DNA of 64,000 nt from Microbulbifer variabilis (GTDB taxonomy: Bacteria > Pseudomonadota > Gammaproteobacteria > Pseudomonadales > Cellvibrionaceae): contig NZ_CP092418.1 of assembly GCF_023716485.1 (NCBI RefSeq), positions 2,277,001 to 2,341,000 of the forward strand, given 5' to 3'. Shown here piece after piece: positions 7,781 through 16,295 of the stretch (positions are counted from its first letter, which is position 1; each line of letters starts with the position of its first letter). A program made the position numbers and the translations under genes. Under the pieces are notes generated by a model that did not search any database, was not told the DNA's origin, and saw only the letters and a program-made list of their open reading frames with translations.

Positions 7781-8124
7781 ACATATTGTTAGTTCCAAGC
7801 AAATACCATCTATTTCTGGTCACCAGTGTTGAGGTGAGCGGTATCTACGCAGCAGATGATGCCCTGCAATTGCAGGAGTTCATTGCTCACCAAGTGCACC
7901 GCATGCGGTATTTGCCGTAATGAAGGAGCGAAATCAGCAGGAGTACACTATTGATTGAAATATATCCAAAATAAGACTCCCGAATAGGCAAGCCGGTTAT
8001 TTCAGAGTGGGCGATAACATAAAGTCAAAGATGTTCGTATAGCGGAGAGATAAAGCCTTCAAAAGCCATAAAGTAAGGTGGTTGGATGCAAAATGCACGA
8101 AGATGAAATTTGCGTCGAAAATAC
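7781..8124. other. Intergenic region without a gene
   Basis: No coding frame is convincing. A piece near 7905 (GGTATTTGCCGTAATG) resembles a piece near 2119 (GGTATTTGCCCGTAGTG), so the two flanks of the 2.1-7.8 kb segment share a second short similarity besides the direct repeats. Confidence 0.3.
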
Positions 8125-8153
8125 TTGACCGATAAAAAGTGGGCGCGTAGTAT
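8125..8153 (+). promoter_or_regulatory. Sigma-70 promoter of tRNA-Pro
   Basis: TTGACC (8125-8130) and TAGTAT (8148-8153) are spaced by 17 bases, with a GC-rich discriminator (TCGCGACC) directly before the tRNA. This is a typical stringently controlled stable-RNA promoter. Confidence 0.75.
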
Positions 8154-8162
8154 TCGCGACCT

Positions 8163-8239
<77 letters not shown>

Positions 8240-8250
8240 TTATTTAAAAA

Positions 8251-8273
8251 GCCCGCATGCTGCGGGCTTTTTT
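8251..8273 (+). terminator. Intrinsic terminator of tRNA-Pro
   Basis: A 7-bp stem GCCCGCA / TGCGGGC with a 3-base loop, preceded by five A and followed by six T residues. Confidence 0.9.
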
Positions 8274-8499
8274 GTGTCTGTCAGCTTGCTTCTTTTCTCC
8301 TGAGTATTTCTAGCACCAACTTTCCACATGGTTCAAAAGCCTTATTAATAAACTCCGGTTATTGTGCTTGAGAATGGTCTGTACTTTTTCCATTTTTTGC
8401 TCTTATGGGGCAGGGGTTAAGAGGGTGCCCCACATGTAGATGAAGGTATTTTCGCGAGCCCCTAAAGCGAAATGGCTCCATACTTCTCACACTTCAAAA
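8274..8499. other. Intergenic region
   Basis: Together with the doubtful pseudogene at 8500-8721 this forms a 460-base stretch between tRNA-Pro and tesB. I see no gene, RNA or repeat in this part. Confidence 0.3.
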
Positions 8500-8721
8500 A
8501 TGCAGAGTGGCCTGTTACGTATCCTAAGAAGAAAACTGCCAGCTTATGTCGGCGAGATCGCCAAATTGGTAGCGATTGTCTTTGTGGATTAGAAGGGACT
8601 ATTCACTCGTGGAGATCCTGAAGCTATTTATGAGATTTTCAGGTAAAAAGGTTACGCCGCTCATTCCCGGCTGGGCTATCTCTACCGATACAATGAGTGG
8701 CGCTTTCTTGTCTGGCTTTAG
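8500..8721 (+). pseudogene. Possible decayed small gene with two in-frame stops
   Basis: Reading from ATG at 8500 in one frame gives 30 sense codons, TAG, 17 codons, TAA, 24 codons and TAG at 8719-8721. All three pieces look protein-like: LPAYVGEIAKLVAIVF, RGDPEAIYEIFR and HSRLGYLYRYNEWRFLVWL. There is no frameshift between them. I do not recognise the family, and open runs of this length also occur by chance. Confidence 0.25.
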
Positions 8722-8736
8722 TTATAACCTTTCGAT

Positions 8737-9585
8737 TTAGCTTTTAATTTGTCGAATGAGGCCTTCTTGTGCGGTAGAGGCTACCAACACGCCATCGCGG
8801 GTATAGATCTGGCCGCGGGTAAATCCACGTGCACCACCGGCAGACGGGCTATCAGTGACGTACAAAAGCCATTGATCTAGACGGAAGTTGCGATGAAACC
8901 ACATGGCGTGGTCAACGCTGGCTGGCATCAGGTGTGGATCGAATAGGGAAATATCATGTGGCTGCAGAGAGGTGCCCAGTAGTCCCATATCAGAGGCATA
9001 GCAGAGTGCTGCTCGGTGCTCGATAGGGTCATCAGACATTTCGCCCTCTGCACGCAACCAGAACATACACTTGGCTTCTCGGGTTTCGGCACCAAAGTAG
9101 CTTTGTGGATCTACTGGGCGGAAGTCGATCATATAGCGGCGCTGGTCATACTGCGGGCTAACGAGGCCAGCCTCCAGAGCCAGCTCCTGAGTGTTTTTTA
9201 AGCTTTCTGGGTCAGGTATGTCCACAGCAGGCATGTCGGCCTGATGATCGAAACCAGGCTCCTGGATCTGGAAAGAGGCCGACATGTTAAAGATCGCGCG
9301 GCCGCGCTGTTTGGCCACAACGCGGCGGGTGGTAAAGCTGCCCCCGTCACGTATTGGGTCCACCTCATAGATTACCGGTAGCTCGCTTGATCCAGGGCGT
9401 AAGAAATAAGCATGTAGGGAGTGTGGCAGGCGATCCTCGACGGTACGGGCGGCGGCCATCAGGGCTTGGCCAAGCACCTGGCCCCCAAAGAGTACTTTTC
9501 GATAATTTTCGACGTGATGGCGACTGCGAAAGAGGTGACGATCCAGCTCTTCGACGTCGAGAAGTTTGCTCAGCTTTTCCAACAT
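8737..9585 (-). CDS. tesB: Acyl-CoA thioesterase II
   Basis: A cytoplasmic double-hotdog thioesterase that hydrolyses acyl-CoA to free fatty acid and CoA. The 282-residue length is that of the TesB family. Family landmarks are LFGGQVLGQAL near the N-terminus, HSLHAYFLRPG, the C-terminal hotdog segment CYASDMGLLGTSL carrying the catalytic Asp, SVDHAMWFHR, and the final STAQEGLIR with the catalytic Gln. It is divergent from a TetR-family regulator gene, which may control it. Release of acyl chains from CoA fits the electron-transfer flavoprotein genes 7 kb away. Confidence 0.93.
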   Translation of the reverse strand: MLEKLSKLLDVEELDRHLFRSRHHVENYRKVLFGGQVLGQALMAAARTVEDRLPHSLHAYFLRPGSSELPVIYEVDPIRDGGSFTTRRVVAKQRGRAIFNMSASFQIQEPGFDHQADMPAVDIPDPESLKNTQELALEAGLVSPQYDQRRYMIDFRPVDPQSYFGAETREAKCMFWLRAEGEMSDDPIEHRAALCYASDMGLLGTSLQPHDISLFDPHLMPASVDHAMWFHRNFRLDQWLLYVTDSPSAGGARGFTRGQIYTRDGVLVASTAQEGLIRQIKS

Positions 9586-9970
9586 GGACGACTCTACCTG
9601 TTACCTATAAGTGATAGTCGGGTTTGCCTGGGCTGGCATTGGAGGTCTGCCCAGAAGAGCGATAATAACAGTAGATGACGTAAAGGCCATTATTAGTCAT
9701 TAATTTTGCATCAAGTTTCATTGGTGGCTGATGGTTCACTTAGTTGAGCGCTTTGCGTTAGCAATGTGATGTCATTCATGGCGAAAATGATGGCTAACTT
9801 GGACCTTAAATGTCGTATTAGGACAAAATTTAGGCGGGCTGCTCTCTCTTTGGGCGTATTTTCTAGGCTAATTTCCCGATTCTCTTTTCCAAGCGACTCG
9901 AATTGCCTATCATTCATGAATGAATAGTCAATTTCAGTCCCCAACATTACGGGCAGAGAAGGTCGGAAGT
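9586..9970. other. Divergent tesB/TetR intergenic region
   Basis: A 385-base spacer between divergent genes. It should hold both promoters and contains the palindrome at 9910-9923. A 90-codon minus-strand frame here overlaps the TetR start and has no good features, so I do not call it a gene. Confidence 0.5.
9910..9923. promoter_or_regulatory. Palindromic operator candidate for the TetR regulator
   Basis: TCATTCATGAATGA is a perfect 14-bp palindrome, 47 bases upstream of the TetR start codon. TGAATGAA-type half sites and a location over the regulator's own promoter are typical for autoregulated TetR-family proteins. Confidence 0.6.
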
Positions 9971-10648
9971 ATGGATAAGGCAAAAGAGAAGGTTCAGAGG
10001 TTTCGCGCGCGTGAGCAGCGCATCCTGGATGCGGCTCTGGAGCTTCTGCTGGAGCATGGTGAAGAGAAAGTCACGGTTGAGCAGATTGCTGAGCGTGTAG
10101 ATATAGGCAAAGGCACCATCTACAAGCACTTTATCTCTAAAACAGAAATCTATATGCGGCTGCTGATGGACTATGAAAAGTCCCTGGCAGAGCGCCTGAA
10201 GATCGCAGTAGAGAATGCAGAGAAAGGCGACATTACCGCGCCCGCCCGTGCCTACTTTGAGTCCCGTATGGCTGATCCTGGTAAGGATCGCCTCTTTCAG
10301 CGCTTGGAAGAAAAGATTATCTCTCTCAATTTGGCGCCTGAGATGATCTCCGAATTACACGCTATCCGTAACTCCAACACCTCGGCTTTAAACCGAGTAT
10401 TTGAGCGCAGGATAGAGCAGGGGATGCTGAAAAAAGTGCCTGCCTATTTCTATTACTCCACTTACTGGGCCCTAGTGCAGGGCGCAGTAGAGCTCTATCA
10501 CTCCAAATCCTTTGCCGATGTGATCGAGGATCGTGAGGGATTGATGGAGTTTATTATGGATGTGGGTGTACACATTGGTGATACCTCACAGCGTAAACCC
10601 ATGGAGAGCGGCCATTCTGGCGACACGGCGGGGTCCTCCTTTGGCTGA
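9971..10648 (+). CDS. TetR/AcrR-family transcriptional regulator
   Basis: The frame is open from 9920, but the ATG at 9971 has the better ribosome site (AGAAGG) and starts directly with the basic DNA-binding domain. The helix-turn-helix is complete (ILDAALELLLEHG, VTVEQIAERVDIGKGTIYKHF), followed by an all-helical ligand domain ending near YHSKSFADVIEDREG, about 225 residues in all. The gene is divergent from tesB and overlaps the DUF1285 gene. The palindrome upstream is a likely autoregulatory operator. The ligand is unknown; an acyl-CoA or fatty acid is plausible from the neighbour. Confidence 0.9.
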   Translation: MDKAKEKVQRFRAREQRILDAALELLLEHGEEKVTVEQIAERVDIGKGTIYKHFISKTEIYMRLLMDYEKSLAERLKIAVENAEKGDITAPARAYFESRMADPGKDRLFQRLEEKIISLNLAPEMISELHAIRNSNTSALNRVFERRIEQGMLKKVPAYFYYSTYWALVQGAVELYHSKSFADVIEDREGLMEFIMDVGVHIGDTSQRKPMESGHSGDTAGSSFG

Positions 10649-11204
10649 GCCACTTTTTCAGCAACTGCAAAAGTTGCAAAAGGAGTTCCACGGGCACCCA
10701 CCGGTTGACCGGTGGGACCCGGATTTCTGTGGCGATATGGATATGGTGATCAAGAGTGATGGTCGCTGGATTCATGAAGGAACCGAAATCCGCCGCCAGC
10801 CACTGGTGAAGTTGTTTGCTAGCATTCTGAAGAGGGAAGGGGATGAGTACTTTCTGGTCACTCCTGTCGAAAAGCTGCGAATACAGGTTGAGGATGTCCC
10901 CTTTGTAGCTACTCAGGTTGCGCGCAGTGCCTCAAAGGGTGAGGAGCAGCGGCTATTATTCACTACGAGTGTGGGCGATGTCATTGAGCTGAATCAAGGT
11001 AGCAATTGGCAGCTTCAAGAATTCGGCACACCTGCGCAGCCAGTCCCCTACGTAGAAGCCCGAAATGGCCTAATGGCCAGGGTGTCCCGTGATGTCTTCT
11101 ACCAGCTGGTAGACTGGGCAGAAGAGAGAAGGCTGGGGGAAAATGGTTCTGGGCAGCTGTTTATACGCAGTGCAGGTGGCGAATTTCTTTTGGGTTCTTA
11201 TTAG
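10641..11204 (+). CDS. DUF1285-family protein
   Basis: A conserved gammaproteobacterial cytoplasmic protein of unknown function, recognised by the block RWDPDFCGDMDMVI and by GRWIHEGTEIRRQPLVKLFA. The reading frame is open from an ATG at 10560, but that would overlap the TetR gene by 89 bases. A TTG at 10641, overlapping the TetR stop by 8 bases, gives about 187 residues and brings the N-terminus to the usual family length, so I prefer it. It is co-transcribed with the TetR gene. Confidence 0.85.
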   Translation: MAEPLFQQLQKLQKEFHGHPPVDRWDPDFCGDMDMVIKSDGRWIHEGTEIRRQPLVKLFASILKREGDEYFLVTPVEKLRIQVEDVPFVATQVARSASKGEEQRLLFTTSVGDVIELNQGSNWQLQEFGTPAQPVPYVEARNGLMARVSRDVFYQLVDWAEERRLGENGSGQLFIRSAGGEFLLGSY

Positions 11205-11664
11205 CAAATGCCCTTTTCTAAACCTGGGGTTGTTTTCTATTCCCCCAGGTTTATCTAACTACTTAGATAAGCCCCTCTTGAAATCGCCTTTAACGTAAGT
11301 TCTCCCTGGATTCATAACTTTCCATATTTCTTTTGCAGTCTTGTGCAAATTGGCAAGATTTAATGGTTTTTATATTTCTTTCATTTTTCTGAAAGCGTAT
11401 GTAAATCCAAGGGAAATAAAAAATACAATTAAATGTAAAGTTCAAGTTTCTAGTGCAAAAATTACTGAAAACATATAAAAAGTTAACAAATTCGCAACAC
11501 GCCGTTTCTACACTCCCCTCCGTCCTATTCGCTTAGGCGTAAAAACAAACATAGTGTTCAGGCAGTCAATTATTTGATTTCAAGTTTTTACCTGTAAGTA
11601 AAAATCTGAGGTCAATATTCATAGGCTGCTCATATTTTGGATATTAATTCCTTTAGGGGGGAGT
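11205..11664 (+). promoter_or_regulatory. Long AT-rich leader of the lipoprotein/TonB-receptor operon
   Basis: The first part holds a 10-bp stem (AAACCTGGGG 11220-11229, CCCCAGGTTT 11243-11252), probably the end of the previous transcript. The rest is AT-rich with no gene. At 11481-11498 the sequence AGTTAACAAATTCGCAAC resembles the sequence between the Oar-like receptor and the S1/P1 nuclease (minus strand of 37464-37481), a possible shared regulator site. The ATG at 11665 has a strong ribosome site (GGGGGG). Confidence 0.4.
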
Positions 11665-13314
11665 ATGAAGCGTATACAAAATCGAGTTGTCCTGGCTGCC
11701 GTAATTGCGGCTTTATTGGCGGGTTGTGATGGTGGTGGTGTCAGTGTTGAGCCTAAGACCGTAGATAATTCAGTAGATAACTCTGTTGATAATTCTGGAG
11801 GCGGTTCTTCAGAAAACCCCTGTGCAATTGTTGAAAGCTCTGGTGTGCAAGGTACCTATGAGAGTGGTAACTGCCGATATGGAACCGATTTTGTTTCTGC
11901 ATCCAATCCTTTAACTGAAGATTTGTACCTCCCGGCGCTTTCAGAAGGTGGAGCCCATATTTTTGATGGTAGTCTTTTTGTTGGTGAAAATTTCTCTAGT
12001 GATGCCGACTTGCAGGCCGCTGGTATCACCAAGGGTGGAGATAGCGTAAAGCTGGAGATACAGGCTGGGACAACCGTTGCGTTCAAGGATAACTCGGCTT
12101 TTATGGTCGTGAATCGTGGCTCGCAAGTTTTTGCCCGTGGTACTGAATCCGCACCAATTACCTTCACTTCTGAAACTGATGTTCGCGGCACTGTGACTGC
12201 TGATGCAGTATCCCAGTGGGGTGGAATGGTTATCAATGGTTTTGGTGTTACCAATAAATGTAAATATAAAGGCTCTATTGGCGGCGGAGATTTGGTCTTG
12301 GATGGAGAGTGTCATGTTGCTGCTGAGGGGTCTACTGACGATAACACTTCATACTACGGCGGCGACAACAATGCGGATAACTCTGGTGAGCTTTCCTATG
12401 TCGTCGTAAAACATACTGGAGCTTTGGTCGCTAGTGGCGATGAACTCAATGGTATCTCATTTGATGCGGTTGGAAATGGGACTGTGGTAAACAATTTGCA
12501 GGCTTATTCCACTTTTGATGATGGGATTGAGTTCTTTGGCGGTGCGGTAGATATTAATAATTATGTTGCCCTTTATGTGCGAGATGACTCAATCGATATT
12601 GACGAGGGTTACCGTGGAAGTATCACCAATGCCCTGGTGATTCAGAGTGAAAATGATGGCAACCACTGTATTGAGGCAGATGGAATCGGTTCTTATAAAG
12701 ACACGATTGATTACACCGCACTGATTAATCAAGGGCTTAACAGTCGCCCTATGATTGATGGTCTGACTTGTATCGTTTCTGCTCAAAAAGAAGGTACGCA
12801 TGATCCGGGTGCTGGGTGGCGCTTGCGTGAGGGTATTTACCCAATGATTACTAACTCAATGATCGTTGCCTCATTTAAAGCTGACGAAACGGCTGATGAT
12901 GGTAGCAACTACTGTTTACGTATGGAGAGTGCTCAAACCCGTAACGAAGCGACCTCCGGAACAGAGCTAGCCCTGACCTCAAACATTTTTGCTTGTGAAG
13001 ATCGCACTAAAACCGACGAAGCTTCATTCGATTTAGTGGCCTGGGCTGAAGATAACGGAAACCAGTTTGCCCCGATTTCTGGTGCGGTGAGCCCAACCAT
13101 CGGTATTGATACCAATTTTATTTTGCTAGACGGAACCCCTGCAATCTATACGGTGGCTGCTGATCAACAGCGCATCAATGATGCCGTGCCTACTGTAACT
13201 GCGTTTGAACGCGCCTACTTGGGTGCCCTCGATATAAATGGCACTGACTGGACTCAAGGTTGGACTTACGGCCTTCACCAGGGCAACCGTGCACAGCCTC
13301 TCTGGTTTGAATAA
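11665..13314 (+). CDS. Outer-membrane lipoprotein, probable receptor partner
   Basis: The 549-residue precursor has a lipoprotein signal (LAAVIAALLAGC, Cys21), then a short linker with VDNS repeats, then a long domain rich in Gly, Asn and Asp. Segments such as GTVVNNLQAYSTFDDGIEFFGG and NCDA-like turns suggest a right-handed parallel beta-helix. No catalytic motif is evident. It lies 121 bases upstream of a TonB-dependent receptor on the same strand, so it is probably a surface-exposed binding lipoprotein working with that receptor. The substrate is unknown; the DDGIEFFGGAVDI type of segment is common in proteins of this pairing in marine bacteria. Confidence 0.75.
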   Translation: MKRIQNRVVLAAVIAALLAGCDGGGVSVEPKTVDNSVDNSVDNSGGGSSENPCAIVESSGVQGTYESGNCRYGTDFVSASNPLTEDLYLPALSEGGAHIFDGSLFVGENFSSDADLQAAGITKGGDSVKLEIQAGTTVAFKDNSAFMVVNRGSQVFARGTESAPITFTSETDVRGTVTADAVSQWGGMVINGFGVTNKCKYKGSIGGGDLVLDGECHVAAEGSTDDNTSYYGGDNNADNSGELSYVVVKHTGALVASGDELNGISFDAVGNGTVVNNLQAYSTFDDGIEFFGGAVDINNYVALYVRDDSIDIDEGYRGSITNALVIQSENDGNHCIEADGIGSYKDTIDYTALINQGLNSRPMIDGLTCIVSAQKEGTHDPGAGWRLREGIYPMITNSMIVASFKADETADDGSNYCLRMESAQTRNEATSGTELALTSNIFACEDRTKTDEASFDLVAWAEDNGNQFAPISGAVSPTIGIDTNFILLDGTPAIYTVAADQQRINDAVPTVTAFERAYLGALDINGTDWTQGWTYGLHQGNRAQPLWFE

Positions 13315-13435
13315 TTAGCTTTAGGGATTGTTAGGAGTATTTCTCCTGAACCTGCAGGGCGCCGCCTTCGCTGATGGGGTTGGCGCCTTGTTTGGTTTTG
13401 ATGCCCCAAAATAGGAATGATAAGAGGCCCGTGTA

Positions 13436-16165
13436 ATGGCTAAATATGAAAATTTCCAGAGACTGCCGTTGGTAATGGCTATTACCGCGGCCTCTGCTAT
13501 GGCTCCTGGTGTATTTGCCCAGGATGCGGATCTGGTGGAAGAAAGCACTGGTAAAGCACGAGGGATTGAAGAAGTGGTAGTTCAGGGGCGTTTGCGGGAC
13601 TCTGCGGAGGCCCTGGTCAGTGAGCGCCTGGAAGAAGAAGTGGTCACCGATATCCTTGGTGCCGAGATGATCGGTCGGGTAGGGGATTCTACAGTGGCGG
13701 CTGCGTTGCGTAGGGTATCGGGACTATCGCTCGTGAGTGATAAGTTCGTCTATGTGCGTGGATTGGGGGAGCGTTACTCAAGTACCACGCTAAATGGTGC
13801 GATAGTACCCTCACCGGACCTGACTCGAAATGTGATTCCTCTCGATTTATTCCCTACTTCCATAGTGGATTCCCTGGCTGTTCAGAAGAGTTACTCTGCT
13901 GATCAGGCTGCTAGCTTTGGCGGTGGCAATGTGGATATTCGCACAAAGGGAATTCCCGATGATCTGACTTATTCTGTAGAGTTCGGCACAGGAAGCAATA
14001 CGGAAACCAGTGACGAGGTTCTGAGTTATCAGGGTGGAGATGATGACATCTTCGGAACTGATGATGGTACCAGGGCACTCCCAGGAGAAATATCCGCAGC
14101 GCTAAAACGCTTTAGGGGAGGCTTGGGTATCTCCGATATCAGAAAAGTTCTGGTTGAGGAGGGAAATCAGTATGCCAGTGAGCATGAAGCCGATGATGCA
14201 GCCCAAGCAATAAATCGTGAACTGGCCTTAAATCTCAATCGTGATATTTCTATCGAAGTGGATTCCAGTGATCTGGATAGGGATATGAAAGCGAGTGTAG
14301 GCAACCGTTTTTCCTTCAATGATCTTTGGGAGTTGGGATTTCTGGCTGGAGCCTCTTATAAAAGTAAGTGGAGGGAGTCTGAGAGAACCCTGCGCAACTT
14401 TGGTGCCCCCAAAGAGCAATTGAATAATCGCAACAAGTCAACTTATTCAGTGGATATCAGTGGGAATTTAAATTTAGGTATACGCTTTGCTGATGAGCAT
14501 GTGATTCAAACTACGAGTATATTCCTGCGCAATACTGATGATGAAACCTCTATTACGGATTACTTTAATGAGAACCGGCAGGTATCAGACGGTTCAGGCT
14601 ATCGTGAGTATTTGTTGAAGTATGAAGAAAGAGAGCTAAACCTAAATCAGGTCAAAGGCAATCACTCTCTGGGACCCGAGACCAAAACCCTTCTTCCTTT
14701 TGAGTTCTTCAATCTGGTTCCGGAAGAGGTGATTGTTGATTGGTTTTATTCGGATGCAACAGCGACCACAGATATCCCCAATCAGGTCGACGTCATTTCC
14801 GATACAGTTACTGATCCTACGACGGGTGAAGTGCTTAGCTCTAAGGTCAGTACGGGTTCTCGAAGTGCAGGTTTCCGATTTACAGAACTTGAAGACGAAG
14901 TCAAAAATTACGGTTGGTCAGTCAACTTGCCTCTAGAATTTTCATTTTCAAGTTTGGAGTTGACGGGTGGCTTCGCGAGGATGGAGAAGGGGCGCTCATA
15001 CAAGCAAACTGAGCTGCGCCTAGATATCTTCAGTGTGGCTACTGAAGATGTACTCGTTGGCCCGCTGGGCGAGGTATTTGGTGATGAAAATATCACCAAC
15101 AATGGAAATGACTACGTTTTCGACTTGGCGGGAAGTAACAAGCAAAGCTATTTAGCAGCTACGGCTACAGATGCAGTATTTGGTAAATTCGATTGGACAT
15201 TATTTGAAACCTGGCGAATTTCGGCTGGGGCGCGCTGGGAGGATTACAGTCAAGTGGCACTTGAGTGGAATCCTTATGGCTACACCATAGATGACCCTCA
15301 AGTAATAACTGACCCGAAAGAACTGCTGGAAGCTGTATATTCTGAAGATGACATTTACCCATCTTTCTCACTGACTTATATGGGAGAGTTTTGGGCGGAG
15401 ACTTTTCAGCTTCGTTTTGGAGTCTCAAAGACAGCTGTACGGCCGGATCTTCGTGAAATTACCGATGCGTATTATATCGATCCTATTACTGGAGAGCAGG
15501 TCAAAGGTAACCCCAGTGTTCGTCCCTCTGAAATCCATAATTATGATCTGCGTGCCGAATGGTTCTTCGATAGTGGGGACAACTTAACGGTTTCCGCTTT
15601 TTATAAGGATGTTATTGACCCCATAGAATTTTTTGAAGCGGCTTCCAGTGACACCAATGTAGCCAGGGAAATTATTAATGCCGAGTCTGGAGAAATTACC
15701 GGTATTGAAATCGAGGGCATGAAGCAGCTCGGCTTCCTGGGTGACTCTATGGAGAGTTTCTTTGTGCAGGGTAATGTCACTCTACAGGAGACGGAATTGG
15801 TTGCGGGGGGTGAGGCTGATGCGCCTACGAATCCTGAGCGGGAAATGACGGGGGCTTCGGAGTTTGTCGTGAATATGCTTTTGGGCTTTGATAGTCCTGA
15901 TGGCAACCATTCGGCAACATTGGGGTATAACGTATTTGGTGAGAGGTTGCATCTCGCCGGCCGTAAACTTGATCCAGACTCATATGAACAACCTTTTCAT
16001 TCTTTGGATTTGACTTACTCCTGGTATCCCATCGAAGAAGTGACAATAAAAGCCAAGATGCAAAATTTGTTGGATGAGTCTATCGAGATTGAGCGTGATG
16101 GCGTCATCGTATTCGAAGAGAAGCTTGGCCAATTCTTTGCCTTAAGTGCTCAGTATAAATTCTGA
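13436..16165 (+). CDS. TonB-dependent outer-membrane receptor
   Basis: A 909-residue receptor with a signal peptide (cleavage near VFAQD), a TonB-box-like start of the mature chain (IEEVVVQGR), a plug domain (GDSTVAAALRRVSGLSLV, YVRGLGERYSSTTLNG) and a C-terminal beta-barrel ending with the aromatic residue Phe in LSAQYKF. These are the defining traits of the family: active uptake of a large ligand across the outer membrane, driven by TonB-ExbBD. The lipoprotein gene upstream is its likely partner. A hairpin follows the stop codon. The ligand cannot be read from sequence. Confidence 0.92.
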   Translation: MAKYENFQRLPLVMAITAASAMAPGVFAQDADLVEESTGKARGIEEVVVQGRLRDSAEALVSERLEEEVVTDILGAEMIGRVGDSTVAAALRRVSGLSLVSDKFVYVRGLGERYSSTTLNGAIVPSPDLTRNVIPLDLFPTSIVDSLAVQKSYSADQAASFGGGNVDIRTKGIPDDLTYSVEFGTGSNTETSDEVLSYQGGDDDIFGTDDGTRALPGEISAALKRFRGGLGISDIRKVLVEEGNQYASEHEADDAAQAINRELALNLNRDISIEVDSSDLDRDMKASVGNRFSFNDLWELGFLAGASYKSKWRESERTLRNFGAPKEQLNNRNKSTYSVDISGNLNLGIRFADEHVIQTTSIFLRNTDDETSITDYFNENRQVSDGSGYREYLLKYEERELNLNQVKGNHSLGPETKTLLPFEFFNLVPEEVIVDWFYSDATATTDIPNQVDVISDTVTDPTTGEVLSSKVSTGSRSAGFRFTELEDEVKNYGWSVNLPLEFSFSSLELTGGFARMEKGRSYKQTELRLDIFSVATEDVLVGPLGEVFGDENITNNGNDYVFDLAGSNKQSYLAATATDAVFGKFDWTLFETWRISAGARWEDYSQVALEWNPYGYTIDDPQVITDPKELLEAVYSEDDIYPSFSLTYMGEFWAETFQLRFGVSKTAVRPDLREITDAYYIDPITGEQVKGNPSVRPSEIHNYDLRAEWFFDSGDNLTVSAFYKDVIDPIEFFEAASSDTNVAREIINAESGEITGIEIEGMKQLGFLGDSMESFFVQGNVTLQETELVAGGEADAPTNPEREMTGASEFVVNMLLGFDSPDGNHSATLGYNVFGERLHLAGRKLDPDSYEQPFHSLDLTYSWYPIEEVTIKAKMQNLLDESIEIERDGVIVFEEKLGQFFALSAQYKF

Positions 16166-16182
16166 TTTTCTGCCTGCTAAAT

Positions 16183-16207
16183 CCTGCTTCCGACTTCTGG
16201 AAGCAGG
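16183..16207 (+). terminator. Hairpin after the TonB-receptor gene
   Basis: A 9-bp perfect stem CCTGCTTCC / GGAAGCAGG with a 7-base loop, 18 bases after the stop codon. The T-rich tract is only moderate (CTAGTTTTG further on). Confidence 0.6.
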
Positions 16208-16259
16208 AGTTCATCTAGTTTTGCGATCTTAGAAGAGCGCTGACTAATAACGCGGATAC

Positions 16260-16282
16260 AAAAATGGCGCCCGAAGGCGCCA
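16260..16282 (-). terminator. Intrinsic terminator of the ETF-QO gene
   Basis: On the minus strand a TGGCGCC stem with a TTCG tetraloop closes with GGCGCCA and is followed by five T residues. It lies 13 bases after the ETF-QO stop codon. Confidence 0.88.
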
Positions 16283-16295
16283 GAAAGCAAACTGC

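Noticed and set aside
9711..9983. 90-codon minus-strand ORF between tesB and the TetR gene
   Set aside because: It overlaps the TetR start region and the palindromic operator, has no ribosome site, and its composition does not look like a protein.
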